This document shows, in pieces, positions 24,900-34,870 of a stretch of DNA of 56,375 bases; position 1 is the stretch's first letter; each line of letters starts with the position of its first letter. The notes beneath the pieces are model-generated. The model was not told the origin of the DNA. It did no database searches and worked only from the letters and a program-made list of their open reading frames with translations. Location: positions 1 to 56,375 of the forward strand of contig NZ_CAKRAS010000014.1 of NCBI RefSeq assembly GCF_934295145.1. The letters are read 5' to 3'. This stretch comes from an uncultured Eubacterium sp. Lineage in GTDB: Bacteria; Bacillota; Clostridia; Lachnospirales; Lachnospiraceae. Position numbers and translations under genes: made by a program.

Positions 24900-26966
24900 A
24901 TGGGTGACAGCGTTTGGAATGATTTTTTAGACGAGACAATCGAAGAACGATATGAGCTGGTGGCAGAGCGTGTGGAGGAAATCAGTAAAGAGGCTTTGGT
25001 GCCGGAACTTTACAAGGGATATTTTTCAGAGGCAGCAGCTTATCTGAAAAAGACGATGGAACTGTGCCGGATGGCAAAAGATGGAACTTTGCAGCAGCGT
25101 AGTCTGGAGACCTGCAAGGCAGATCAGGAGCAGTTATATCATCACATGCTTCCTGAATTTTATGAAGAAAGTTATGCAAATCCGGCGTATGCAGTGGCAA
25201 TTTTTGGTGAAAAAGAAGGCGAGTTGTTAAGTTTTCTTCGTGCAGAGCTGGATGTGGCGATCACATATGCGTTTGAAGGAAAAATGGCAGAACTGACTTT
25301 ACTGCTGGAGCTGTTTGTACAGGTTTATAATTGCTTTGAGGAGGAAGATCTGCAGGAAGCAAAACAGACGATTTACTGGTATTTCCATGATTACAGTGAG
25401 GTGTTTGTGGAAAATCAGATTCGGGAAATGATCGATCCGGTGGACAGTCTGTACAAAAATATCATTATGAAAGCAGATCTGTCTGATCTCAACTATCTGT
25501 ATCAGTATGGATTCTATATTGGAGAAAATGAACTTGGCATTGCAGCATTTTTAAATGAACTCTCCGAGGAAGAAATCCAGTCCATGGCGGATACTTATAC
25601 CGAAGGATACCGCATTGGATTTGAGATTACGGGTAAGGACATCAAAAAGAAAAAGACGGTTCAGATTCATTATCAGGTTGGATTTGAGCGCATGATCCGT
25701 GCAGCCATCCAGAATTTTGAGAAAATTGGACTGCAGCCGACCATCAGCAGAGAGCCGTCCTCTTCCTTCAATAACCGTGGTGGTTCCAAACGTGGTGCTT
25801 ATGCGACCAGTGTAAACCGTCAGTATGATTTTGATCACAAAGAAGACAAAGCATTCTATTTTGATAAAGCCTTTGTGGAGCGTCGTCTGGAAGTACTGCG
25901 TACTGTATTTGAGCAGCATAAGATTCAGGCCGCAGAGCACGGTGGACCGGCCGTTCTGGAAGTGTTTGGTGAAGAACCGTTTTCACCGGAGAAAAAAGAG
26001 GCAGCGATCCACTATCATGACCGCCAGCAGGAACTGGTTGTTTATAATGCTTCTATGTCCGGCCAGATCACAAATGAGTATATCAAAGGTGAGGAACGCA
26101 GTTTCACCATCATTGCGTATCCGATTCCGGAGATTGGCGATCAGTTTAAGGAAATTTTTGCAGAGACAGTTATCATCAATACATTGGATTACGAAAAATA
26201 TCAGAAGATGCAGCAGTGCATCATTGACGTTCTGGACAGCGGTACAAAGGTACGCATTACCGGCCGTGGCGGCAACCGTACAGATCTGACAGTCGCACTT
26301 CATCCACTGACAGATCCGGACAAACAGACTATTTTTGAAAACTGTGTGGCAGATGTCAATATTCCGGTTGGCGAAGTATTTACTTCTCCGGTTCTGGCAG
26401 GAACCAATGGAACCCTGCATGTATCAGAAGTATTTTTGAATGGTCTGCAGTATCTTGATCTGGAAATTGTGTTCAAAGACGGTATGATTGAGAGCTATAA
26501 CTGCGGCAACTTTGCAGATGAGGCACAGAACAAGGCTTATATCCGTGACAATATTTTAATGCGTCATGAGACATTGCCGATGGGCGAGTTTGCGATCGGA
26601 ACAAATACAACCGCATATCGTATGGCGAAAGAATATCAGATCGGAGCAAAATTGCCGATCCTGATCGCAGAAAAGACTGGTCCGCATTTTGCAGTGGGCG
26701 ATACGTGTTATTCCCACGCGGAGGACACTGCTGTTTATAACCCAAACGGCAAGGAGATTATTGCCCGTGATAATGAGAAGAGCCTGCTTCGTAAGGAGGA
26801 TATGTCAAAGGCATATTTTAACTGCCATACCGATATTACCATTCCGTATGATGAACTTGGTGCAATTACAGTTATCCGTCCGGATGGCAGCACTGCTGAT
26901 ATTATCCGTGATGGTCTGTTCCGGGTGGAAGGTGCAGAAGAACTCAACGAGCCGTTATTAAAATAA
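24900..26966 (+). CDS. M29-family aminopeptidase, extended form
   Basis: A 688-residue cytoplasmic metallopeptidase. The M29 (AmpS/aminopeptidase T) domain fills the C-terminal half: the metal ligands appear in VGEVFTSP (Glu), LPMGEFAIGTN (Glu), GPHFAVGDTCY (His) and NCHTDITIPY (His and Asp). About 300 helical residues precede it, making the protein much longer than the ~400-residue family norm; the role of this extension is not known. TAGGAGA precedes the ATG. Confidence 0.88.
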   Translation: MGDSVWNDFLDETIEERYELVAERVEEISKEALVPELYKGYFSEAAAYLKKTMELCRMAKDGTLQQRSLETCKADQEQLYHHMLPEFYEESYANPAYAVAIFGEKEGELLSFLRAELDVAITYAFEGKMAELTLLLELFVQVYNCFEEEDLQEAKQTIYWYFHDYSEVFVENQIREMIDPVDSLYKNIIMKADLSDLNYLYQYGFYIGENELGIAAFLNELSEEEIQSMADTYTEGYRIGFEITGKDIKKKKTVQIHYQVGFERMIRAAIQNFEKIGLQPTISREPSSSFNNRGGSKRGAYATSVNRQYDFDHKEDKAFYFDKAFVERRLEVLRTVFEQHKIQAAEHGGPAVLEVFGEEPFSPEKKEAAIHYHDRQQELVVYNASMSGQITNEYIKGEERSFTIIAYPIPEIGDQFKEIFAETVIINTLDYEKYQKMQQCIIDVLDSGTKVRITGRGGNRTDLTVALHPLTDPDKQTIFENCVADVNIPVGEVFTSPVLAGTNGTLHVSEVFLNGLQYLDLEIVFKDGMIESYNCGNFADEAQNKAYIRDNILMRHETLPMGEFAIGTNTTAYRMAKEYQIGAKLPILIAEKTGPHFAVGDTCYSHAEDTAVYNPNGKEIIARDNEKSLLRKEDMSKAYFNCHTDITIPYDELGAITVIRPDGSTADIIRDGLFRVEGAEELNEPLLK

Positions 26967-27221
26967 GAATGTTAAAAAATAAGAGCGGTATGTATAGAGT
27001 TTTTTGTAGTACTGATGAATATATAATTGTATCATTAGAAAAACAAATGAAACAAGTGACATATATTAGCTGCTCTTATAAAAAATATAACAATATATAA
27101 TTGGCAAATTTGCATGATTCAAGGTAAGATGTAAACAGAGTACTAAGCCATCAGAGCAGATGAGATTTTGCTCTGGTGGCGTTATAAACATTTACATAAG
27201 GGATGAAAGGAGCACATACAA
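26967..27221. other. purE leader region
   Basis: This 255-bp AT-rich gap holds a strong hairpin at 27147-27180 (GCCATCAGAGC with GCTCTGGTGGC, one mismatch), just ahead of the purE ribosome site. ATAAGAGC (26979-26986) and GCTCTTAT (27072-27079) form a longer-range inverted repeat. The hairpin could be an attenuator or the end of upstream transcription. No guanine, PRPP or PurR signature was recognised. Confidence 0.5.
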
Positions 27222-27728
27222 ATGGCTAAAGTAGGAATTGTAATGGGCAGTGATTCAGATATGCCGATCATGGCAAAGGCAGCAGAAATTTTGGATAAAT
27301 TCGGTATCGATTATGAGATGCGTATCATCTCCGCACATCGTGAGCCGGATGTGTTTTTTGACTATGCAAAATCCGCAGAGGAGAAAGGCTTCAAAGTAAT
27401 TATTGCCGGAGCAGGTAAAGCAGCTCATCTGCCGGGTATGTGTGCGGCAATCTTTCCGATGCCGGTAATCGGAATCCCGATGAAGACATCTGATCTGGGC
27501 GGCGTAGATTCTTTGTATTCCATCGTACAGATGCCAAGCGGAATCCCGGTTGCAACAGTAGCAATCAACGGTGGTGCAAATGCAGGTATTCTGGCAGCAA
27601 AGATTCTGGCTACATCAGATCCTGAACTTTTAGAGAAACTGAAAGCTTACACAGAGGAGTTGAAATCCCAGGTGGTGGAAAAAGACGAAAAATTACAGGA
27701 AACCGGATATAAAAATTACGCGAAATAA
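27222..27728 (+). CDS. purE: N5-carboxyaminoimidazole ribonucleotide mutase
   Basis: Moves the carboxyl group of N5-CAIR to carbon 4 in purine synthesis. The 168-residue class I protein has MGSDSDMPIM at the phosphate site, the RIISAHREPD catalytic loop and the GGAN-type GGANAGILAAKIL C-terminal helix. GAAAGGAG precedes the ATG. It heads the purE-purM-purN-purD operon. Confidence 0.95.
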   Translation: MAKVGIVMGSDSDMPIMAKAAEILDKFGIDYEMRIISAHREPDVFFDYAKSAEEKGFKVIIAGAGKAAHLPGMCAAIFPMPVIGIPMKTSDLGGVDSLYSIVQMPSGIPVATVAINGGANAGILAAKILATSDPELLEKLKAYTEELKSQVVEKDEKLQETGYKNYAK

Positions 27729-27759
27729 TCAAATCTCATACATAACGGAGGAATTCAGA

Positions 27760-28785
27760 ATGGATTACAAAAAAGCAGGTGTAGATATTGAAGCTGGTTA
27801 CAAATCAGTAGAATTGATGAAAAAACATGTAAAGGAAACCATGCGTGCAGAAGTACTTGGCGGACTTGGCGGATTTTCCGGAGCATTTTCTTTAAATAAG
27901 ATCAAAGAAATGGAAGACCCGGTACTGTTATCCGGTACAGACGGATGCGGTACAAAAGTAAAACTTGCATTTTTAATGGATAAACATGACACAATCGGAA
28001 TCGATGCAGTTGCAATGTGCGTAAACGATATTGCATGTGCAGGTGGCGAACCGCTGTTTTTCCTGGACTATATTGCCTGTGGCAAAAACTATCCGGAGAA
28101 GATCGCTGATATCGTAAAAGGTGTTGCAGAAGGATGTAAGCAGTCCGGCGCAGCACTGATCGGTGGTGAGACAGCAGAACATCCGGGTCTGATGCCTGAA
28201 GATGAGTACGATCTGGCAGGTTTTGCAGTTGGTGTGGTTGACCGCAAAGATATGATTACAGGAAGCGAGTTAAAAGACGGCGATGTGCTGATCGGTATGG
28301 CTTCCAGCGGTGTACATTCCAATGGATTTTCTCTGGTTCGTAAAGTATTCCAGATGGATGAGGAAACTCTGAATACCTATCATGAAGAACTTGGAAAAAC
28401 ACTTGGCGAGATGTTATTAGCTCCGACAAGAATTTATGTAAACGCATTAAAATCCATCCGTGAAGCTGGCGTGACAGTAAAAGCATGCAGCCATATCACT
28501 GGTGGTGGATTCTATGAGAATATTCCGCGTATGCTTATCGATGGTAAACGTGCAGTAGTAGAGAAAGACAGCTACCCGGTACCACCAATTTTTGCAATGC
28601 TTGCAAAAGAAGGTGACATTTCCGAAGAAATGATGTACAACACATTTAACATGGGACTTGGCATGATCGTTGCGGTTGATCCGGCAGATGTTGACAAGAC
28701 CATGGAAGCAATCAAACAGGCAGGCGATACACCATACGTTGTAGGAAAGATCATCGATGGTGAAAAAGGAGTAGATTTATGCTAA
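27760..28785 (+). CDS. purM: Phosphoribosylformylglycinamidine cyclo-ligase
   Basis: Closes FGAM to AIR with ATP. The 341-residue protein has YKKAGVDIEAGYKSV at the N-terminus, the GTDGCGTKVKLAF loop, the GGETAEHPGLM motif and the HITGGGFYENIPR motif of the PurM/SelD family. GGAGG precedes the ATG. It overlaps purN by 7 nt, implying coupled translation. Confidence 0.96.
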   Translation: MDYKKAGVDIEAGYKSVELMKKHVKETMRAEVLGGLGGFSGAFSLNKIKEMEDPVLLSGTDGCGTKVKLAFLMDKHDTIGIDAVAMCVNDIACAGGEPLFFLDYIACGKNYPEKIADIVKGVAEGCKQSGAALIGGETAEHPGLMPEDEYDLAGFAVGVVDRKDMITGSELKDGDVLIGMASSGVHSNGFSLVRKVFQMDEETLNTYHEELGKTLGEMLLAPTRIYVNALKSIREAGVTVKACSHITGGGFYENIPRMLIDGKRAVVEKDSYPVPPIFAMLAKEGDISEEMMYNTFNMGLGMIVAVDPADVDKTMEAIKQAGDTPYVVGKIIDGEKGVDLC

Positions 28786-29408
28786 GAATTGCAGTGCTGG
28801 TATCCGGCGGTGGTACAAATCTGCAGGCCATCATTGATGCCATCGCAGATGGAAAAATCACAAATACCGAGATCGCAATGGTTATCAGCAATAATAAAAA
28901 TGCCTATGCACTGGAGCGTGCCGCAAAGGCAGGCATTCCAAACTGCTGCATTTCTCCGAAAGATTATGCGGACAGAGCTCAGTTTCACGAGGCACTGCTG
29001 GCTGCACTGGATGAGGCGCAGGTAGATCTGATCGTTCTGGCAGGATTTTTAGTAGTCATCCCAGAGATGATGATCCGAAAATACAGAAACCGCATCATCA
29101 ACATTCATCCATCATTGATTCCGTCTTTCTGCGGAACTGGATATTATGGTCTGAAAGTGCATGAAGGCGTGTTAAAACGTGGCGTGAAAGTAACGGGAGC
29201 AACCTGTCATTTTGTAGATGAAGGAACCGATACCGGTCCGATCATTTTGCAGAAAGCCGTTGAGGTAAAAAATGGTGATACACCGAAGATTTTACAGCAG
29301 CGTGTCATGGAAGAAGCAGAATGGATCATCATGCCAAAAGCGATTGATCTGATTGCAAATGGCAAAGTAAAAGTGGTTGACGGAAAAGCAATTGTAGAGG
29401 AGAACTGA
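28779..29408 (+). CDS. purN: Phosphoribosylglycinamide formyltransferase
   Basis: Uses formyltetrahydrofolate to formylate GAR. The 209-residue protein begins LRIAVLVSGGGTNLQA and contains the catalytic Asn/His segment IINIHPSLIPSF and the HFVDEGTDTGPII motif with the catalytic Asp. It overlaps the end of purM and is followed 1 nt later by purD. Confidence 0.95.
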   Translation: MLRIAVLVSGGGTNLQAIIDAIADGKITNTEIAMVISNNKNAYALERAAKAGIPNCCISPKDYADRAQFHEALLAALDEAQVDLIVLAGFLVVIPEMMIRKYRNRIINIHPSLIPSFCGTGYYGLKVHEGVLKRGVKVTGATCHFVDEGTDTGPIILQKAVEVKNGDTPKILQQRVMEEAEWIIMPKAIDLIANGKVKVVDGKAIVEEN

Positions 29409-29409
29409 C

Positions 29410-30684
29410 ATGAAAGTACTGATCGTAGGAAGTGGCGGAAGAGAGCATGCCATCGCAACAAGTGTGGCAAAAAGCAGTCGTGTAGATAAAATTTACTGTG
29501 CACCGGGCAATGCAGGAATCGGACAGATTGCAGAGTGTGTACCGATCGGTGCCATGGAATTTGACAAACTGGTTGCATTTGCAAAAGAAAATCAGATCGA
29601 CCTGACCATCATCGGTATGGATGATCCGTTGGTTGGCGGTGTCGTAGATGCTTTTGAGGCTGAGGGACTGCGCGTATTTGGACCAAACAAAGCAGCAGCG
29701 ATTCTGGAAGGCTCCAAAGCATTTTCCAAAGATTTAATGAAGAAATATCATATTCCAACTGCTGCATATGAGAATTTTGATGATCCAGAGAAAGCGCTGG
29801 AATATCTGAAAACTGCAAAAATGCCGATCGTTCTGAAAGCAGACGGACTGGCACTTGGAAAAGGTGTGCTGATCTGCAATACTTTAGAAGAGGCAGAAGC
29901 TGGCGTTAAAGAAATCATGCTGGACAAGAAATTCGGTTCTGCCGGCAACCATATGGTTATTGAAGAGTTTATGACAGGCCGTGAAGTATCTGTATTATCT
30001 TTCGTAGATGGAAAAACAATCAAGATCATGTCTTCTGCACAGGATCACAAACGTGCAAAAGACGGAGATCAGGGATTAAATACAGGCGGTATGGGAACCT
30101 TCTCCCCAAGCCCGTTCTATACAAAAGAAGTAGACGAGTTCTGCAAAAAATATGTGTTTCAGGCAACGGTTGATGCCATGGCAGCAGAGGGACGTACTTT
30201 CAAAGGTATCATTTTCTTTGGACTGATGCTGACAGAGGACGGACCAAAGGTTCTGGAGTATAATGCCAGATTTGGTGATCCGGAGGCACAGGTTGTCCTT
30301 CCACGTATGAAAAATGATGTCATTGACGTGATGGAAGCCTGCATCGATGGTACCTTGGATCAGATTGATCTGCAGTTTGAAGATAACGCAGCAGTCTGCG
30401 TTGTTCTGGCAAGTGACGGTTATCCGGTTTCTTATGAAAAAGGATTCGAAATCAAAGGTCTTGAGAAGTTTGAAAACAAAGATGGTTATTACTGTTTCCA
30501 TGCAGGCAGCAAGTTAAATGAGGAAGGCAAGATCGTGACAAACGGCGGTCGTGTTCTTGGAGTTACTGCCAAAGGTGCTACATTAAAAGAAGCACGTGCA
30601 AACGCTTACGCAGCAACAGAATGGATTGATTTCGCAAATAAATATATGCGTCATGATATCGGTAAAGCCATCGATGAGGCATAA
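29410..30684 (+). CDS. purD: Phosphoribosylamine--glycine ligase
   Basis: ATP-grasp ligase making GAR from phosphoribosylamine and glycine. The 424-residue protein opens VLIVGSGGREHAIA, has the ATP-grasp loops VLKADGLALGKGV and EEFMTGREVS, and ends with the small C-terminal domain (ARANAYAATEWIDF). It starts immediately after purN. Confidence 0.96.
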   Translation: MKVLIVGSGGREHAIATSVAKSSRVDKIYCAPGNAGIGQIAECVPIGAMEFDKLVAFAKENQIDLTIIGMDDPLVGGVVDAFEAEGLRVFGPNKAAAILEGSKAFSKDLMKKYHIPTAAYENFDDPEKALEYLKTAKMPIVLKADGLALGKGVLICNTLEEAEAGVKEIMLDKKFGSAGNHMVIEEFMTGREVSVLSFVDGKTIKIMSSAQDHKRAKDGDQGLNTGGMGTFSPSPFYTKEVDEFCKKYVFQATVDAMAAEGRTFKGIIFFGLMLTEDGPKVLEYNARFGDPEAQVVLPRMKNDVIDVMEACIDGTLDQIDLQFEDNAAVCVVLASDGYPVSYEKGFEIKGLEKFENKDGYYCFHAGSKLNEEGKIVTNGGRVLGVTAKGATLKEARANAYAATEWIDFANKYMRHDIGKAIDEA

Positions 30685-30687
30685 TTT

Positions 30688-31305
30688 ATGAAAAAAGCAG
30701 TTATTTTTGATATGGACGGTACGTTATGGGATTCTGTGGATGAAATTGTGGAATCCTGGAACAAAACCTGTCCCCAAATGCACATCCGCAGAGAACAGCT
30801 CATCGGTCTTATGGGAAAAACCATGGATTGTTTCGCAAAGGAACTTCTTCCGCAGTATGAGATGGATCAGGCGATGGAGATCATTCATGCCTGTGAGGAG
30901 GATGAAAATGAGTATCTGAGTCGCGTTGGTGCAAAGCTGTACGGTGATATCCGTAAAGTATTTGAAACCCTGCGTGACATGGGATATGAGATTGGTATTG
31001 TCAGCAACTGTCAGTCAGGGTACATTGAAGTATTTCTGGAGTATTACCATCTTGGTGATCTGGTGGCGGATATTGAGTGTTATGGCAATACGCAGCAGCA
31101 GAAAGACGCGAATTTGAAGGCACTCATTGAGCGTAATCATTATGAGAAATATTATTACCTTGGAGATACCCAGGGGGATTATAATGCGTGCCAGAAAGCG
31201 GGAGTTCCATTTCTATTTGCAGCTTATGGTTTTGGAACCGTGGATGCTAAAGTTCCACAGGTGGAGAGCCTGGAGCAGTTACCGGAAGTAATGAAAAAAT
31301 TATAA
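30688..31305 (+). CDS. HAD-superfamily phosphatase
   Basis: A 205-residue haloacid dehalogenase-type hydrolase, subclass with an alpha-helical cap (about residues 15-85). The catalytic DMDGT, the SNCQ threonine/serine motif, a late Lys, and GDTQGD for Mg2+ are all present. It resembles phosphoglycolate phosphatase. It starts 3 nt after purD and ends at a terminator, so it is the last gene of the purine operon; a role in nucleotide or sugar-phosphate clean-up is plausible. Confidence 0.87.
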   Translation: MKKAVIFDMDGTLWDSVDEIVESWNKTCPQMHIRREQLIGLMGKTMDCFAKELLPQYEMDQAMEIIHACEEDENEYLSRVGAKLYGDIRKVFETLRDMGYEIGIVSNCQSGYIEVFLEYYHLGDLVADIECYGNTQQQKDANLKALIERNHYEKYYYLGDTQGDYNACQKAGVPFLFAAYGFGTVDAKVPQVESLEQLPEVMKKL

Positions 31306-31320
31306 TTGAAAAAATATGAA

Positions 31321-31360
31321 AAGCACTGAAAACCAATGAAAGGCATTCAGTGCTTTTTTT
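31321..31360 (+). terminator. Terminator of the pur operon
   Basis: AAGCACTGAA (31321-31330) pairs with TTCAGTGCTT (31346-31355), followed by a run of T residues to 31360. Confidence 0.88.
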
Positions 31361-31375
31361 CTTAAATGAAAAAAA

Positions 31376-31888
31376 TTATAAACCAAACATCACATGTGCC
31401 ATTTCTGTACCGGATTTTGTCTTAAAAATCCGATCAATAGCAGTCTGAATTGCTGGTCTGTCTGCATGATCCTCATAAAGATTGACGAGAAAATCTGCCT
31501 CCATCAGAATCTGGTAATCTAACCCATTGATATTATTGTAAGTATGATGATGTCCGATAAGATAGCAGACACGGTCGATCACCGCATCAGGATAAGTACC
31601 ACATTCTGTCAGCATCTGGCGGGCAGCAGCAGGACCTTCTTTTTCCTGCAACGGTCCTGCCGTACTGTGATATTTTTCTTCAGCTATTTTAATGCCAATG
31701 TCGTGGAGAATCGCAGCAGTTTCCAGAATGTGCTGCAATTCATCAGATAAATGCTCTGCGTGTCCGATCATGGATGCATAAGTATATACTTTTGTATAAT
31801 GCTGGATACGGGCAGGATCGCCGGAATAGTAAGTCAGCATTTTCTGTATCAGTGTTTCATTCATTTCAATTGTATTCTCCATTTCCAT
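31376..31888 (-). CDS. HD-domain phosphohydrolase
   Basis: A 170-residue HD protein. ILHDIGIK gives the HD doublet, and downstream IGHHHTY supplies further metal-binding histidines, as in small YedJ/YpgQ-like HD proteins. AAAGGA overlaps the stop of the upstream permease gene, 2 nt before this ATG, so it belongs to the GntR-ABC operon. Substrate is unknown. Confidence 0.85.
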   Translation of the reverse strand: MEMENTIEMNETLIQKMLTYYSGDPARIQHYTKVYTYASMIGHAEHLSDELQHILETAAILHDIGIKIAEEKYHSTAGPLQEKEGPAAARQMLTECGTYPDAVIDRVCYLIGHHHTYNNINGLDYQILMEADFLVNLYEDHADRPAIQTAIDRIFKTKSGTEMAHVMFGL

Positions 31889-31890
31889 AG

Positions 31891-33996
31891 TTATCCTTTC
31901 GCGTTCATGCTCATCACATTATAAAACTCATTCGCGGACATCAGATCCGAAGCACTTTCAATTAATCCCAGATCAATCATTGCCTGAATCGTATTCGTAC
32001 AGGACTTAGACAAAGAAAATGATACTTCGATGGAGGAGTAATAATTTGCCGGTTTATTATTCTGAGGGTCAGCATTTACCGTATTTTCCGAAGTTGCTTT
32101 GTGATCATTGGAAGTACCGGAGGAAGCTTTGAATGGTAACATATCTGCCAAATATTCCACATCCCCCGGAATCTGTCCGTAGAAGTAAAAACTGTCATAG
32201 TAAATCGGGTTATCGTCGGTATCATGGATGCCAAGTCCTGCCGGATAGTTGCCTGCAAGGATATCTGCTTTGAGTGCTTCATACAGTGTCTCAGTCTGCT
32301 GCTGATTCAGGTTTATGTTTCTATCATGTTCGTATTCGTCCGCATGGCTTAAAGTGCCATTTATGAAGCTGACATCTTCGTAATTGTAGCAGAGCAGATA
32401 ACGAAGTAGGTCTTCATTTCCTGTTTCCAGTTTGGAAATCTGATAAGCCGGTGTTGTGTCATCCTTCAGTGTTGCATTTGTTACTGGAATTTCATAGCGT
32501 CGCATAATTTTACGGCCGTTTTTCAGATAATAAGTAATCTGAATGGAAGATACATAATCCCCTTCACTGTAAACAACAGAGGTGGAAGTACTGGATTTTG
32601 TGGTGCCGGAGGATGTTGCAGTTGCATATTCAGCACTTCGTTCTTCTGAATCATTGTAGGCTGTATATTTTTGCTGATAGGAGTATGACAGATACTCCGA
32701 TTTGTGGTTCAGAATATTTTTATGAATTTTTTCCAGTACTTCGAAATCAGCCGGATCCGTGTATACATGCTCGTAATCCGCGTACATATAAATGGCTGCA
32801 ATCTGATCCGTTTCCGGAATTTTGCGTTCCATATGGAACGCATCACTTTTGACCAGACCGGTTCCAAGCAGGAAGAGTCCAATGCAGACAGCCCATTCCA
32901 TCCAGCGCTTCCGTGAAAATACATGGAAGCGTTTTTTTAACAGCATTTCTGAAACAAAGAAACTTGCAAAGGTGCATGGAATCAGAAATACAAAAAGTGA
33001 TGCTGTCATATGTGCAGTATTGTCAAAAAGCAGACTGGAGAGCAGGAAGGAAAGTCCGAAACCTCCAACAAGTGCCAGCATCCAGCGGAAGCAAGGATGC
33101 AGCCAGCCAAAGGCAACCACATCACCGGTGCATTCTAACTGGCGTTTCTGATAAAATACATAGGCGAGAATTAAAAATGCCACAGCTACGAGAACGTATA
33201 GTCCAATCAGCAGTCCGCCGCGCATATTGATTGTTTCCAGTGCGGTAAAATCATCATTCATGGACCAGGTCAGGGATACGTGATCCAGCAGGTACAGAAA
33301 CGGGGAAAGTACCGTATCTCTGGTTTCGGTCAATGTACTGCTTACCTGATCACCAAGGATTCCCATGCCGTAGCACATGGAGGAAATGATCAGTGTGGCA
33401 ATGGATTTGATGCTGATGTACAGAAAATTCCCTACAAAATAATAAGTTGCGGCGGCAACTGCGTGACCCGTGAGCATACAGCAGAATACCGCGAGGGTAT
33501 AAAACAGAAAACTCATGCCCATCATGTAAAGTAGCCAGTACAACAGATATTCCACGGACGTAATATTATTTAAAATACAAACAAGCAGATTCAGCAAAAA
33601 TGTGATCAGCTGCGGGATCAGCAGGAACAAAAAGCCACTGATATAATTTGTTACAAACAATTCACTCCGTTTTACCGGAAGCGCATGGATCATATGACAG
33701 CTCCGGGTGGAAAAAAGGTAGGAAAAAACCGTAACGGCGGCCACCAGTGCTGCAAAAAAGATGACATATGGTTCCAGATTTCCACTGATGCATTCCAACA
33801 TGGTCGTCAGCCGATTTGTGGCTGAAGGGGCAGAATAGTCCAATTGCTGAAAATTCATGTAATTGCGGGTGTTCAGGAACATCCGTATGGTCATGTTAAA
33901 AAACAGATACGCAAGGTAAACCGCCCAGACCGGCCAGAACCGGATCATATTTTTACAGAATATTGTTTTATTAAAACAGGATGTCTTTGATTTCAT
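31891..33996 (-). CDS. ABC transporter permease
   Basis: A 701-residue membrane protein. An N-terminal block of about six hydrophobic segments (residues 20-310) and two more near residues 305-400 precede a long hydrophilic, probably extracellular C-terminal half rich in Ser/Thr (TATSSGTTKSSTSTS). The start at 33996 follows GGGAGG and overlaps the ATPase gene by 26 nt, indicating translational coupling. With the ATPase and YtrA-type regulator it resembles YtrABC-like systems that respond to cell-wall antibiotics or peptides; substrate not known. Confidence 0.82.
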   Translation of the reverse strand: MKSKTSCFNKTIFCKNMIRFWPVWAVYLAYLFFNMTIRMFLNTRNYMNFQQLDYSAPSATNRLTTMLECISGNLEPYVIFFAALVAAVTVFSYLFSTRSCHMIHALPVKRSELFVTNYISGFLFLLIPQLITFLLNLLVCILNNITSVEYLLYWLLYMMGMSFLFYTLAVFCCMLTGHAVAAATYYFVGNFLYISIKSIATLIISSMCYGMGILGDQVSSTLTETRDTVLSPFLYLLDHVSLTWSMNDDFTALETINMRGGLLIGLYVLVAVAFLILAYVFYQKRQLECTGDVVAFGWLHPCFRWMLALVGGFGLSFLLSSLLFDNTAHMTASLFVFLIPCTFASFFVSEMLLKKRFHVFSRKRWMEWAVCIGLFLLGTGLVKSDAFHMERKIPETDQIAAIYMYADYEHVYTDPADFEVLEKIHKNILNHKSEYLSYSYQQKYTAYNDSEERSAEYATATSSGTTKSSTSTSVVYSEGDYVSSIQITYYLKNGRKIMRRYEIPVTNATLKDDTTPAYQISKLETGNEDLLRYLLCYNYEDVSFINGTLSHADEYEHDRNINLNQQQTETLYEALKADILAGNYPAGLGIHDTDDNPIYYDSFYFYGQIPGDVEYLADMLPFKASSGTSNDHKATSENTVNADPQNNKPANYYSSIEVSFSLSKSCTNTIQAMIDLGLIESASDLMSANEFYNVMSMNAKG

Positions 33997-34870
33997 AATT
34001 CTTTCCTCCCATTTCATAAATAAAAATTTCTTCCAATGTAAGAGGAAGGATATCGATCAGCATTGGATGTGTCTGCTCCAGTATCATTTTGGCCTGCTCC
34101 GGATTGCCTTTTACGATCAATGTGTATACACGACCGGTGTTGGACATGTGTAAAATCTCAAAATCTTTCGGCAGCGTCGGCATGCCTTCCTGAAATGCCA
34201 CCTGAATTTTAGACACATTTCCCTGCAGATCGGAGAGAGAGCGCTCCACAATGATCTTGCCCTGGTGCATGATGCCTACATGGTCGCAAACGTCTTCCAG
34301 TTCACGCAGATTGTGGGAAGAAATCAGGATTGTGGTGCGGCTTTCACTTGCCTTGGATAGTATGATACTCCAGATCTGGCGGCGCATGACCGGATCAAGA
34401 CCATCCATCGGTTCATCCAGGATCATCAGCTCAGGCATGGCGCAGATAGAGAGCCAGAATGCCACCTGCTTTTGCATACCTTTGGAAAGCCGGCGGATGG
34501 CACGTTTGGTATCAATATTCGGGAAAAATTCCTGCAAGCGCTCAAAAAGTTCGGAATCAAATTTTTTGTAAATGCCCTGATAAAACTGCTTCATTTCCAG
34601 TGTATTTGCCTGGAAAAAATAGAACATGTCATCCGGGATATATGTGAATTTGATTTTTGCCTCCGGATTGTCATATACTGGCAGACCGTCAATGAGGATG
34701 GAGCCGCTGTCTGGGCGGTAAATTCCGGTGAGGTGACGGATCAGAGTGGATTTTCCGGCACCATTTGGACCAACGAGACCGTAAATGGTTCCTTTCGGAA
34801 CGTGCAGACTCATGTCGTCCAACGCTTTAAAGCCATGGAATGTTTTGGTAATATGTTCTGCCTGGATCAT
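33971..34870 (-). CDS. ABC transporter ATP-binding protein
   Basis: A 299-residue ATPase with Walker A GPNGAGKST, signature LSKGMQKQ, Walker B LMILDEPMDGLD and the H-loop SSHN. The last ~90 residues are an accessory domain. The start codon overlaps the stop of the GntR gene (ATGA), and its end overlaps the permease start. Confidence 0.94.
   Translation of the reverse strand: MIQAEHITKTFHGFKALDDMSLHVPKGTIYGLVGPNGAGKSTLIRHLTGIYRPDSGSILIDGLPVYDNPEAKIKFTYIPDDMFYFFQANTLEMKQFYQGIYKKFDSELFERLQEFFPNIDTKRAIRRLSKGMQKQVAFWLSICAMPELMILDEPMDGLDPVMRRQIWSIILSKASESRTTILISSHNLRELEDVCDHVGIMHQGKIIVERSLSDLQGNVSKIQVAFQEGMPTLPKDFEILHMSNTGRVYTLIVKGNPEQAKMILEQTHPMLIDILPLTLEEIFIYEMGGKNYEIKDILF

Noticed and set aside
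27100..27221. Purine or PRPP riboswitch before purE
   Set aside because: Only one hairpin is present; conserved aptamer bases were not found.
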